The notes below the pieces were generated by a model, which did no database searches, was not told the DNA's origin, and saw only the letters and a program-made list of their open reading frames with translations. DNA of 64,000 nt from Bin52 sp965213935 (GTDB lineage Bacteria > Pseudomonadota > Alphaproteobacteria > Thalassobaculales > Thalassobaculaceae): the NCBI GenBank assembly GCA_965213935.1, contig CBDCAO010000011.1:186001-250000 (forward strand). Direction: 5' to 3'. Shown here one piece after another: positions 47,626 through 56,033 of the stretch (position 1 is its first letter; each line of letters starts with the position of its first letter). The position numbers and the translations under genes are program-made.

Positions 47626-48209
47626 GCGGGTGGTGCCGGCGCCTCGCCGTTATTCTGGTCCTTGCGCTGGCTGCGCCGGAGAGCCGGGCGGCTGACGCCG
47701 CGGGACCGCTCGCAACCCTGTTCGGCGGTCCGTTCGAACTGGTCGATCACCACGGGCGGGCGGTGACCGACCGCGACTTTCGCGGCCGCCACATGCTGGT
47801 CTACTTCGGCTACACCGGCTGTCCCGACCTTTGCCCGGTTGACCTCGCGAACATCTCGCTCGCACTTGACGAGCTGGGCGAACTCGCCGGGCGGGTTCAG
47901 CCGTTGTTCATTACAGTCGATCCGGCCCGCGACGATCCGCGGACACTGCGCGACTACCTCGGCGCACTGCACCCGGCGCTCCTCGGGCTGACCGGAAGCG
48001 AGCGCCAGGTCGCCGAGGCGGCCCGGCACTACCGGGTGCACCGGTCCCGTTTCAGCATCGAGGGACATGACGCGGACGAGTATTACGTCGACCACTCGAC
48101 GCTCACCTGCCTGATGGGCCCCGACGGCGCCTTCGTCACCCTGGTGCCGCACGCAACGCCGCCCGCGCGGATCGCCGCAATCCTGCGCCGCTACCTCGCG
48201 CAGGACTGA
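47622..48209 (+). CDS. SCO1/SenC copper chaperone
   Basis: A 195-residue membrane-anchored or secreted thioredoxin-fold protein. The copper-binding motif CPDLCP (Cys-x3-Cys) is in YFGYTGCPDLCPVDL and the distal His is in YYVDHSTL. SCO proteins deliver copper to cytochrome oxidase or act as thiol reductases. The N-terminal hydrophobic segment (RRLAVILVLALAAPESRAAD) serves as signal or anchor. Start is the ATG overlapping the previous stop. No cytochrome oxidase gene is in the window, so its client here is open. Confidence 0.9.
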   Translation: MSGWCRRLAVILVLALAAPESRAADAAGPLATLFGGPFELVDHHGRAVTDRDFRGRHMLVYFGYTGCPDLCPVDLANISLALDELGELAGRVQPLFITVDPARDDPRTLRDYLGALHPALLGLTGSERQVAEAARHYRVHRSRFSIEGHDADEYYVDHSTLTCLMGPDGAFVTLVPHATPPARIAAILRRYLAQD

Positions 48210-48216
48210 CTGACGG

Positions 48217-48834
48217 TCAGTCGGGCCGGCCCATCGCGTAGACTTCGCTGATGGTGGCGAAATCCATGTAGCCCAGCCTGGAGACCGGACGGTAACGGGT
48301 CACGTCGACCAGCCCGTCGCTGATGATGCCGTCGTCGACGTGGACCCCCAGGACCTCGCCGAAGATCACCCAGTTCTCGTGGCCCTCTCGCCGGGACGGC
48401 ATTTGCACGCTCTGCAGGTAGCGGCACTCGAGATGCGCGGGCGCACCCCTGACCCGCAGTGGCCTGACCAGCCGTGACGCTTCGCCGACCAGGCCGCTGA
48501 CCGGCATCTCGTCCTCGCCGTAGGGAAGGTGCAGCGAGGAGGTATTCATCGCCTCGCGCTGGTCGTGGCCGACGATGGAACAGACGAATTCCCCGGTGCG
48601 CTCGATATTGACCTGGCTGTCCTTGCGTGCGCCGGTGTCCGGCCGGCTGCTCGAGGCGAACATGACGCAGGGCGGGTCATTGGAAACCGCGTTGAAGAAA
48701 CTGTACGGCGCGAGATTGGTCACGCCTTCCTCGTTCATGGTCGAAATCCAGCCGATCGGGCGTGGCGACACGAAGGCCCTGAACGGGTCGTGGCGAAGGC
48801 CGTGTTCGCGGTGGGTACCTGGAGTGAAGAACAT
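48217..48834 (-). CDS. Flavin reductase-like FMN-binding protein
   Basis: A 205-residue protein of the FMN-binding split-barrel flavin reductase family (FVSPRPIGWISTM, NLAPYSFFNAVSNDPP, CVMFASSSRPDTGARKDS). Members reduce flavin for monooxygenases or act as FMN oxidoreductases. The end is close to the convergent SCO1 gene (seven bases). The COG0523 gene lies upstream on the same strand with a 29-base gap, so the two may be co-transcribed. Confidence 0.87.
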   Translation of the reverse strand: MFFTPGTHREHGLRHDPFRAFVSPRPIGWISTMNEEGVTNLAPYSFFNAVSNDPPCVMFASSSRPDTGARKDSQVNIERTGEFVCSIVGHDQREAMNTSSLHLPYGEDEMPVSGLVGEASRLVRPLRVRGAPAHLECRYLQSVQMPSRREGHENWVIFGEVLGVHVDDGIISDGLVDVTRYRPVSRLGYMDFATISEVYAMGRPD

Positions 48835-48863
48835 TGCCGCACCTTTCGTCGCCGTGGAAGGGG

Positions 48864-49946
48864 TTACATGAAATCGAGTGCGAGGTAAGAGTTCATCACC
48901 TTCTCCATGGTGTCGCGGTCAAGGTCGCGCACGATGAAGACCAGCCGGGAACTCCGGTCGTCGTCCGGCCATTCATCGATCTTGGCCGGCGGGTGGAACA
49001 TGTGCTGGACGGCGTGGACCACCACCGGCTGGTCGTCGAGCTCGGCGATGTTCAGCAGTCCCTTGATGCGCAGGATGTTCGCCCCGTGGGTCTGGGCAAG
49101 CATGTCGAGTGCGCCCGCTATCCTCGACCAGTTCAGCGGTTCGTCGAAGGTGAGCACGAAGCTGCGGATGTGGTCGTCGTGCCGGTTGACGTCATGGTGA
49201 TGATGGTCGTGATGGTGATCGTGCCCGTGGTGATGGACATGACCTTCCGTGTCCCGGTAGGCCTCCTCCTTCAGCCAGCGGGCGACATCGGCGGTCTTGG
49301 TCTTCGGGTTGTAGAGACCGGCATCGAACAGGTCGGCGGGGCTCGCCTCACCGTGAACCGCCTCGACCACGCGGGCTGACGGATTCAGGCCTGAGATCCT
49401 TGTGCGTACCGTGGCCACGGTGCCGGGATCGGTGACATCGGTCTTGCTGAGCACGATCCGGTCCGCCACCGCCGCCTGCTTGACGGATTCGAACTGCCGG
49501 TCGAACTGCGACATGGCGTGGTAGGCGTCGACCACGGTGATGACGCCGTCAAGCGAATACCGGCCGACCAGGAACGGGTCGGCCATCATGGTATGCAGGA
49601 TCGGCGCCGGGTCGGCGAGGCCGGTGGTCTCGATCACGAGGCGTTCGAATTGCGGAATCTCGCCGGAACTGCGCCGTGCCATCAGGGTCCGCATGGTATC
49701 GACAAGGTCGCCGCGAACGGTGCAGCACAGGCAGCCGCTGTTCAGCAGCACGGTGTCCTCATCGGCGCCGACCACCAGGGCGTCGTCGATGCCGACCTCC
49801 CCGAACTCGTTCACGATCACCGCGACCCGGTCCATGTCCTCGTGCTGCATCAGCCGCGACAACAGGGTCGTCTTGCCGCTGCCGAGAAAGCCGGTAAGGA
49901 TCGAGACGGGGACCCGTTCCGGGGGAGTGCGCGTGCTCTGGGACAT
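48864..49946 (-). CDS. COG0523 (CobW-like) GTPase, putative metal chaperone
   Basis: A 360-residue G3E GTPase. Walker A is ILTGFLGSGKTT, the metal-binding motif is NSGCLCCTVRGD (CxCC), and LSKTD is the base-recognition motif. Near residues 235-258 lies a long His-rich run (HVHHHGHDHHHDHHHHD) typical of zinc or cobalt handling members. A CobW C-terminal domain follows. It probably delivers zinc or another metal to a client enzyme; metal-dependent hydantoinase and amidohydrolases are encoded in the window. Whether a Zur site exists upstream was not seen. Confidence 0.9.
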   Translation of the reverse strand: MSQSTRTPPERVPVSILTGFLGSGKTTLLSRLMQHEDMDRVAVIVNEFGEVGIDDALVVGADEDTVLLNSGCLCCTVRGDLVDTMRTLMARRSSGEIPQFERLVIETTGLADPAPILHTMMADPFLVGRYSLDGVITVVDAYHAMSQFDRQFESVKQAAVADRIVLSKTDVTDPGTVATVRTRISGLNPSARVVEAVHGEASPADLFDAGLYNPKTKTADVARWLKEEAYRDTEGHVHHHGHDHHHDHHHHDVNRHDDHIRSFVLTFDEPLNWSRIAGALDMLAQTHGANILRIKGLLNIAELDDQPVVVHAVQHMFHPPAKIDEWPDDDRSSRLVFIVRDLDRDTMEKVMNSYLALDFM

Positions 49947-49992
49947 GGTCCTGGCTCCGATCGCCTTCGGGATGTGTGGTCTGCAGACCGTC

Positions 49993-50685
49993 TCAGTCGT
50001 GTGCTCCGGTCACGAGGGACAGCAGCTGTGCGGCGGCGCTCCGTTCCGCCCTGCGCTTTGACGTTCCGGTGGCGGTCTGCGGCGGGTGGCCGTGGACCGT
50101 GACCTGGATGGTGAAGACCGGGGCGTGCGGCGGTCCGTTGCATTCGATCACTTCGTAGTCCGGCATTGCGAGCCGGCGTCCCAGCGCCCATTCCTGCAGG
50201 GCCGACTTGGGATCGACCGGTGGTACGCGTTCCAGGTCGATCCGCGTGTTCCAGTGCCGGAGCACGAGTTCGCGCGCTGCTTCCAGTCCGGCGTCGAGGT
50301 AGACACCGGCGATGATGGCCTCCAGCGCGTCGGAGAGCACGCTGTCGCGGGATCGCAGGGCATCGTCGTGGCGGTGCGCAGGGACGACCAGGAAGCGGCC
50401 GAGGTCGAGACGGCGGGCAATGACGGCAAGCGTCTCCCTGCTGACCAGCGCGGCGAGCCGTCGCGTCATCGCGCCTTCCGGCTCGTCGGCAAACCGTTGC
50501 AGCAGCGTCTCGGCAATGACAAGACCGAGCACCCGGTCGCCCAGGAATTCGAGGCGTTCGTAGGCGAACGCGGCCGTGGCGCCGGTACTCGAGTGGGTGA
50601 CGGCGCGGCGCAACAGGTCCCGCTCGACAAACCGGTGGCCCAGGCGGATCTCGAGTTCCTCGAGCTGGCCCTGCCGCATGCTCAT
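49993..50685 (-). CDS. rnc: Ribonuclease III
   Basis: RNase III cuts double-stranded RNA in rRNA maturation. The 230-residue protein has the catalytic signature YERLEFLGDRVLGLVIAE (Glu and Asp metal ligands), the downstream SDALEAIIAGVYLD, and a C-terminal double-stranded-RNA-binding domain starting DPKSALQEWA. The start is the ATG at 50685 that overlaps the lepB stop (ATGA). The order acpS-lepB-rnc is the usual one; era, which often follows, is not present and a COG0523 gene comes next. Confidence 0.95.
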   Translation of the reverse strand: MSMRQGQLEELEIRLGHRFVERDLLRRAVTHSSTGATAAFAYERLEFLGDRVLGLVIAETLLQRFADEPEGAMTRRLAALVSRETLAVIARRLDLGRFLVVPAHRHDDALRSRDSVLSDALEAIIAGVYLDAGLEAARELVLRHWNTRIDLERVPPVDPKSALQEWALGRRLAMPDYEVIECNGPPHAPVFTIQVTVHGHPPQTATGTSKRRAERSAAAQLLSLVTGAHD

Positions 50686-51431
50686 CGGATGAGAGAGAAC
50701 AGCCGGCCGAACCGGATCGCCCGCGGCCAGTTCCAGACTTCCCACCAGGACCAGCGGGTGTCCCACGCCCAGAACAGGATGTCGGCGCGTCCGACCAGGT
50801 TGCGTCGTGGCACCATGCCGACACTCGAATCGCGGCTGTCGACCGAGTTGTCCCGGTTGTCGCCCATCATGAAGTAGTGACCGTCGGGCACGTGGAAGAC
50901 CGGCGTGTTGTCCGACATGCCGCGGTCGCCCCGGCTCTCCAGTATCTCGTGCTCGCGGCCGTTCGGCAGGGTCTCGACATAGCGTGGAACCGTGACGTCG
51001 CGGCCGAAGAGATCCTTGGAGATCATGGGGTCGATTTTCCTGCGGCTGGCCGGGATGCCGTTGATGTGCAGGACGCCGGCGGTGACCTGGATCCGGTCGC
51101 CGGGCAGGCCGATCAGGCGCTTGATGAAGTCGGTTCCCGGGTCGGTCGGCTTCTTGAACACGATCACGTCGCCCCGTTCCGGTTCGGTAAACAGGACCCG
51201 GCCGGGGATGACCGGCAGGGAAAACGGGAGCGAGTAGCGGCTGTAGCCGTAGGAGAGCTTGGAGACGAACAGGAAGTCGCCGACCAGCAGTGTCGGGATC
51301 ATGGATCCCGACGGGATGTTGAAAGGCTCGTAGGCAAAGGTCCGGATACCGAGTGCGATCAGGACCGCGAACACGATGGTACGGACGAACTCCATGATGC
51401 TGCCGGTTTTGGACTCAGTGGCCTGGCGCAT
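50682..51431 (-). CDS. lepB: Signal peptidase I
   Basis: LepB removes signal peptides at the outer face of the inner membrane. The 249-residue protein has an N-terminal membrane segment (TIVFAVLIALGIRTFAYEP), the Ser nucleophile in PSGSM (Ser43), the Lys base in FIKRLIGLPGD (Lys104) and the family's GDNRDNSVDSR box. The tnpB element ends just three bases before its ATG. The normal upstream gene acpS is on the far side of that element, so lepB expression may depend on promoter activity within the element. Confidence 0.95.
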   Translation of the reverse strand: MRQATESKTGSIMEFVRTIVFAVLIALGIRTFAYEPFNIPSGSMIPTLLVGDFLFVSKLSYGYSRYSLPFSLPVIPGRVLFTEPERGDVIVFKKPTDPGTDFIKRLIGLPGDRIQVTAGVLHINGIPASRRKIDPMISKDLFGRDVTVPRYVETLPNGREHEILESRGDRGMSDNTPVFHVPDGHYFMMGDNRDNSVDSRDSSVGMVPRRNLVGRADILFWAWDTRWSWWEVWNWPRAIRFGRLFSLIR

Positions 51432-51433
51432 GG

Positions 51434-52399
51434 TCAGGTACCTGCCAAGAACAGTTGCTGGCGCTTGCCGCCATCCTTGCTCGCGTGTTCACGGTTCCAC
51501 GGCCCGGCAGCCTCCCCGTGCAGCAGCGCCGGTCCCCGGCGCCGGATCTCGCGGGCAGCATTCGCGTGGGCATTGTCGGCATGGCCGCAGGCCACGCAGG
51601 TCCGGCTGGCATGGCGGGGATCGACCGCGACCAGGCGCCCCGCCTTGTACTCCGGCATCGCGCGCAGGGCGGCCCAGCCGGTGTCGAGAACGACCCGGTT
51701 GAGCCCGGCCTTCCGGCGCACGCACCACCCCGGCTCTTCCGCCGCACCCCGGGCGCTTGCCGTCATGTTCCGCACCTTCAGCTCCTCGATGGCGACGGTG
51801 TGCGCACCCTCCGCGATCCTGCGCGAGACCTGGTGGTGCCAGTCGCGCCGGGCCATGGCGATGCGCCGTGCCGTCCTGGCGAGCCGCGCCCGTGTGCGCC
51901 TGCGGCGTGCAACCATGCGCTGATACCGGCGCCTCCGGGCCTCGAGGCGGCGCATGTCCGGGGCGTGGAACAGCCGGCCGTCGCTCGCCGCGACCTGGCC
52001 GGCGTTCATGTCGATGCCGATCGCGGTCCCGTCACCCTCCGGCCCCGCAGCCGCATGGCAGACCACGGCAGACCAGCGCCCGGACCGGCGCTTCTGCACC
52101 GCCGAGACCGGACGGGCGCCCGGAGACGGGGTGCCGCCGCGCCGGCGGACCGTCAGCCGGCCGAAACCGGGACGCAGGCTGCCTGCTTCCACCCTTGCGC
52201 TGCAGCAGACGCAGACGCTGTCGAAGGGGCGTCGGCCACGGAAGAGCGGGGCGCCGGGCTTCTGCCCGGCCATTGCTCGGCGGAAAAAGCCGCAAAAGGC
52301 ATCGTCCACCCGCTCCAGGCGGCAGTTGTCCCGCGTCTGTGGCAACAGACGGTTCGCGACCTGGCGGTGTGCACGCTGCGGTTTCGTCCCGGCCGGCAT
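51434..52399 (-). CDS. TnpB-type protein, internally deleted (copy 1)
   Basis: A 321-residue IS200/IS605 OrfB/TnpB-family protein; intact TnpB is an RNA-guided nuclease of about 370-400 residues. RuvC motif I (AIGIDMNAG) and motif II (VAIEELKVRNMT) are present. Compared with copy 2, about 65 residues are missing after residue 30 (QTRDN joins LERVDDAF), and one of the two zinc-ribbon knuckles is gone (CVACGHADNAHANAA). The third RuvC acid, normally in ADxNAA, reads AHANAA. Catalysis is doubtful. The frame could start at 52450; I prefer the ATG at 52399. Confidence 0.8.
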   Translation of the reverse strand: MPAGTKPQRAHRQVANRLLPQTRDNCRLERVDDAFCGFFRRAMAGQKPGAPLFRGRRPFDSVCVCCSARVEAGSLRPGFGRLTVRRRGGTPSPGARPVSAVQKRRSGRWSAVVCHAAAGPEGDGTAIGIDMNAGQVAASDGRLFHAPDMRRLEARRRRYQRMVARRRRTRARLARTARRIAMARRDWHHQVSRRIAEGAHTVAIEELKVRNMTASARGAAEEPGWCVRRKAGLNRVVLDTGWAALRAMPEYKAGRLVAVDPRHASRTCVACGHADNAHANAAREIRRRGPALLHGEAAGPWNREHASKDGGKRQQLFLAGT

Positions 52400-52520
52400 G
52401 CGGCGTCTCCTGAACAGGACGGGACAATGACGGAAAACCGCATGGAACATGCAAGGAGTGAGTGCCTGCAGGTATTCGATTCAGGCCCTGCAGGCGGCAT
52501 GACGCTGTCAGGCCTTCCTT
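51437..52520 (-). mobile_element. IS200/IS605-type tnpB element, copy 1, between acpS and lepB
   Basis: The element contains only a tnpB-like gene and no tnpA transposase, as in IS1341-like elements. Boundaries are estimated by comparison with copy 2. The 5' end carries a terminal hairpin (52464-52495). The 3' end stops within a few bases of the lepB ATG. In a functional element the 3' end of tnpB would also specify the guide (omega) RNA reading into lepB. It splits the acpS-lepB gene pair. Confidence 0.65.
52464..52495. repeat. Terminal hairpin of tnpB element copy 1
   Basis: GCCTGCAGG and its exact reverse complement CCTGCAGGC with a 14-base loop. The same hairpin, with the same loop length, occurs in copy 2 at 58400-58429, which shows that it belongs to the element's 5' end and fits the hairpin ends recognised by TnpA in IS200/IS605 elements. 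Confidence 0.7.
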
Positions 52521-52615
52521 GTAAGTGCCCATGGTTACGTTCCGTCCAAGGTCGTCGATACCCCCGGGCCTTCCACGCCCGGTCCTGTCGGCACGCGGCG
52601 GCTGATGGGGCTGAC

Positions 52616-53065
52616 TTATGACCGAATTCCTGCCGGGCGGCAAGCGCTCGACCGGGCCTGGTGCTGCGCCGGGGTCTCGGCAGAGATCACCACGAACGCC
52701 TGGGCGAACGGAGCTTCGTCGGTGAGCGCGAGGTCGATCCTGGGGCACATGTCGGGCGGTGTCAGTGCCGCGAGGCGCCGCGCGGCGGCGCCGGTCACGG
52801 TCATGACTGGCTTGCCGGCCGGGGTGTTGCTGACCTGCAGTTCCCGCCAGGCTATGCCGCGCCGGCTGTCCTCGCCCAGTGCCTTCCACAGCGCTTCCTT
52901 GGCAGCGAAACGTTTTGCGTAGACCGCGCCGCGCAGGGCCTTGTCGTCGGCGTAGGCCTGTTCCTCGCAGGTAAACACCCGGTGGACGAACCGGGAGCCG
53001 AACCGTTCCAGGGTTCGGTTGATGCGCCGGATATCGACGAGGTCGCTGCCGATCCCGATGATCAT
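52616..53065 (-). CDS. acpS: Holo-[acyl-carrier-protein] synthase
   Basis: AcpS attaches the phosphopantetheine arm to acyl carrier protein. The 149-residue protein has GIGSDLVDIRRI at the start (metal Asp) and RFAAKEALWKALG with the second acid ligand. The start ATG overlaps the pdxJ stop (ATGA); upstream frame is shadow. The last 20 residues (AETPAQHQARSSACRPAGIRS) go beyond the usual end. This may be an altered tail produced when the tnpB element was inserted about 95 bases further on. Confidence 0.92.
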   Translation of the reverse strand: MIIGIGSDLVDIRRINRTLERFGSRFVHRVFTCEEQAYADDKALRGAVYAKRFAAKEALWKALGEDSRRGIAWRELQVSNTPAGKPVMTVTGAAARRLAALTPPDMCPRIDLALTDEAPFAQAFVVISAETPAQHQARSSACRPAGIRS

Positions 53066-53811
53066 CGGGCGCTTTCCGGAGCTCCTGCGCGGGCAGCTTC
53101 CATCAGCATGAGCATGCGTCCGACGACTTCGGCAAGCCCGGTAAACACCGCGCCGCCAACCAGGAAATGGCCGATGTTCAGTTCGCACAGAGTGGCGATG
53201 GCCGCAACGCGACCGACGGTCTCGAAGTCGAGGCCGTGGCCGGCGTGGCACTCGAGGCCGAGCCGGTCCGCGCGCGCCGCCGCTTCGGCCAGGCGGTCGA
53301 ATTCCCGGTCCTGTTCGGGGCCGCGCGCACAGCAGTAACTGCCGGTATGCAGTTCGACCACCGGTGCCCCGACGTCGACGGCTGCCTCGAGCTGAACCGG
53401 GTCGGCCTCGATGAACAGCGAGACCCGGCTGCCGGTCTCGGCAAGCGCCTGGCAGGCATCACGGAGCCGGTCCCGCTGGCCGGCCACATCAAGCCCGCCC
53501 TCCGTGGTCACTTCCTCGCGGCGTTCGGGCACCAGGCAGACCGCGTGCGGCCGGTGGCGCCGGGCGATCCCGATCATCTCCCCGGTTGCCGCCATTTCCA
53601 GGTTGAGCGGTACCCCGATCTCGTCGATCAGGCGCGCGACGTCATCGTCGCGGATGTGGCGGCGATCCTCGCGAAGGTGTGCGGTGATCCCGTGCGCACC
53701 GGCGCCGACAGCGGTGTGCGCAGCCCGGACCGGGTCCGGGTGGGTGCCGCCGCGGGCGTTGCGGATCGTGGCCACGTGGTCGACGTTGATGCCGAGTCGC
53801 AAGGGGGACAT
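53062..53811 (-). CDS. pdxJ: Pyridoxine 5'-phosphate synthase
   Basis: PdxJ condenses 1-deoxyxylulose-5-phosphate with 3-amino-1-hydroxyacetone phosphate to pyridoxine phosphate. This 249-residue TIM barrel starts LRLGINVDHVATIRNARGG, with ITAHLREDRRHI, NLEMAATGEM, CLVPERREEVTTEGGLD and LHTGSYC, all diagnostic. GGGAGATCGCC is ahead of the ATG at 53811. It lies 16 bases from rsh and overlaps acpS by four bases. Confidence 0.95.
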   Translation of the reverse strand: MSPLRLGINVDHVATIRNARGGTHPDPVRAAHTAVGAGAHGITAHLREDRRHIRDDDVARLIDEIGVPLNLEMAATGEMIGIARRHRPHAVCLVPERREEVTTEGGLDVAGQRDRLRDACQALAETGSRVSLFIEADPVQLEAAVDVGAPVVELHTGSYCCARGPEQDREFDRLAEAAARADRLGLECHAGHGLDFETVGRVAAIATLCELNIGHFLVGGAVFTGLAEVVGRMLMLMEAARAGAPESAR

Positions 53812-53827
53812 GGTGGCGATCTCCCGT

Positions 53828-55981
53828 TCAGGCCAGTGCCGCCTGGTGTGTCTCCGTCCGCTCCTCGTCCCGGTCGCGCTCGATCGAGGTGATGACGGGA
53901 CTGGCCCGCAGGGCCGCGACGATGTGGGTGAGGTGGCGGATGTCCCTGACTTCGACATCGACCAGCAGGTCGAAGAAATCCTCCGAACGCCGCGGAATCT
54001 TCAGGTTGATGATGTTGCCGTCATTCTGCCCGATGATCGTCGACATGGCGCCGAGGCTGCCGGGTGCGTTTGCCAGCACTACCCTGAGCCGCCCGACGTG
54101 GAGGCCGGCGTCATTGGCGAGTTCCCAGGCCACGTCGATCCATTTCTCGGGCATGGACTGGAAACCCTCCAGGGTTTCGCAGTCGATGGTGTGGATGGTG
54201 ACACCCTTGCCCGTGGTCATGATCCCGACGATCCGCTCGCCCGGCAGCGGGTGACAACAGTGCGCGTAATGCACCGCGACCCCCGGGGTCAGTCCCGTGA
54301 TCGGCACGGTGCCCGTGCCGGTGCGCCGCACCGGCAGCGAGTCCTGCCGGCCGGGAAAGGCCGCCTGCAACACCTTCTCCGGCACAATGGTGTTGGAGCC
54401 GACGGCGACCAGAACGTCCTCGACGGTGTCGAAACCGAGGGTGACCCGGGCGGTCTCCAGTGACGCCGCGGTTCGCGGCAGGTCGGCGAGCAGGAACACC
54501 CGGTCGACCAGCTGGCTGCCGAGCGCGCTGAACTGGCCACGCTCCTGCTGACGGATATGGCGGCGGATCGCCGACCGGGCCCGCCCGGTCTGGACCAGGC
54601 CCTCCCATAACGGTTTCGGAGCCGAGGCGGTCGAGGTGACGATCTCGACCTGGTCACCGTTCCTGAGCGTGGTGCTCAGCCGCCTGTCGACGCCGTTGAT
54701 CCTGGCCGACACGCAGGTATCGCCCACCTCGGTATGCACGGCGTAGGCGAAGTCGATCGGGGTGGCATTGCCAGGCAGGAACACCATGCGGCCCTTGGGA
54801 GTGAAGCAGCAGATCTGCTGCGGGTACATCTGCAGCTTGGCATTGTCGAGGAGGTCCTGCGAATTCTCGGACGTCTGCTCGAGCGCTCTCAGTTCCTCCT
54901 GGATCTTGGCGAAGTCCTGACCGCCGTTGATCCCCAGCTTGTAGCTCCAGTGCGCGGCGACGCCGAACTCGGCGGTCTGGTGCATCTTCTCGGTGCGGAT
55001 CTGAAGCTCGACCGTGCGGCTCATCGGTACCGCCCGGCTCTTGGGGATGATCACCACGGTGTGCAGCGAGCGGTAGCCGTTCGGCTTCGGGGTGCTGATG
55101 AAGTCCTTGAACCGTCCCGGCAGCATCCGGTAGGCGCGGTGCATGATGCCGAGAGCCCGATAGCAGTCCTCGTGATCCGGCAGGATCATGCGGAACGCGA
55201 CGATATCGGAGAGCTGCTCGACCGGGACGTTCTTGCGCTGCATCTTGGTCCAGATCGCATAGGGGGACTTGATGCGCCCGGAAATCTGCACCTCGAGCCC
55301 GGAGGTGCCGCAGGCCCTGGTCAGTTCCCGGCTGATGTCCTCGATGGTGTGGGGGTTGTTTTCCGACAGGTACTTGAGCCGGGTCCTGACCGAGGCGTAG
55401 ACCTGCGGGTAAGCATGGCGGAATGCCAGATCCTCGAGTTCGGTCTGGATTGTCTGCATTCCGATCCGTTCGGCGAGCGGTGCGTAGATCTCGAGGGTCT
55501 CGACGGCGATGCGCGAGCGTTTGGCGGTGTCGGGGACATGGTGCAGGGTGCGCATGTTGTGCAGCCGGTCCGCGAGCTTGACCAGCAGCACCCGGATATC
55601 CTCGGCCATCGCCACCACGAACTTTCGAAAGCTCTCTGCCTGGCGCGACTGCTGGGAGTCGAACTCGACCAGGCTGAGCTTGGTCACGCCGTCGACCAGC
55701 CTGGCGATATCCGGGCCGAACGCCGCCTCGATCCGTTCCACGGTGGTGGGGGTGTCCTCGACGGTGTCATGCAGCAGTCCGGCAATGACGGTCATGTAGT
55801 CGAGCTTGAGGTCGGCGAGGATGCCCGCGACCTCGACCGGGTGTGAGAAATAGGGGTCGCCGGACGCCCGCGTTGCTCCGCCATGCATCTGCATTGCGAA
55901 GACATAGGCCTTGTTCAGCAGGTTCTCGTCGGTGTTCGCGTCGTAGGACGAGACCTTCTCGGCGAGTTCGTACTGCCGCAT
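53828..55981 (-). CDS. rsh: Bifunctional (p)ppGpp synthetase/hydrolase Rsh
   Basis: Rsh makes and degrades the alarmone (p)ppGpp. The 717-residue protein contains an HD hydrolase domain (MHGGATRASGDPYFSHPVEV, GLLHDTVEDT), a synthetase domain (QISGRIKSPYAIWTKMQRK, TPKPNGYRSLHT), a TGS domain (FTPKGRMVFLPGNATPIDFA), and a C-terminal ACT domain. The hydrolase motif looks intact, as expected for the single Rsh of alphaproteobacteria. The start MRQYELAEKV at 55981 fits the family; the frame is open to 56086, overlapping rpoZ. Confidence 0.93.
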   Translation of the reverse strand: MRQYELAEKVSSYDANTDENLLNKAYVFAMQMHGGATRASGDPYFSHPVEVAGILADLKLDYMTVIAGLLHDTVEDTPTTVERIEAAFGPDIARLVDGVTKLSLVEFDSQQSRQAESFRKFVVAMAEDIRVLLVKLADRLHNMRTLHHVPDTAKRSRIAVETLEIYAPLAERIGMQTIQTELEDLAFRHAYPQVYASVRTRLKYLSENNPHTIEDISRELTRACGTSGLEVQISGRIKSPYAIWTKMQRKNVPVEQLSDIVAFRMILPDHEDCYRALGIMHRAYRMLPGRFKDFISTPKPNGYRSLHTVVIIPKSRAVPMSRTVELQIRTEKMHQTAEFGVAAHWSYKLGINGGQDFAKIQEELRALEQTSENSQDLLDNAKLQMYPQQICCFTPKGRMVFLPGNATPIDFAYAVHTEVGDTCVSARINGVDRRLSTTLRNGDQVEIVTSTASAPKPLWEGLVQTGRARSAIRRHIRQQERGQFSALGSQLVDRVFLLADLPRTAASLETARVTLGFDTVEDVLVAVGSNTIVPEKVLQAAFPGRQDSLPVRRTGTGTVPITGLTPGVAVHYAHCCHPLPGERIVGIMTTGKGVTIHTIDCETLEGFQSMPEKWIDVAWELANDAGLHVGRLRVVLANAPGSLGAMSTIIGQNDGNIINLKIPRRSEDFFDLLVDVEVRDIRHLTHIVAALRASPVITSIERDRDEERTETHQAALA

Positions 55982-56033
55982 GATCCGGCGGCGCGCCGGA
56001 CGCGTCACCTCCAGGACGGAGGGAGCCCGGGTT

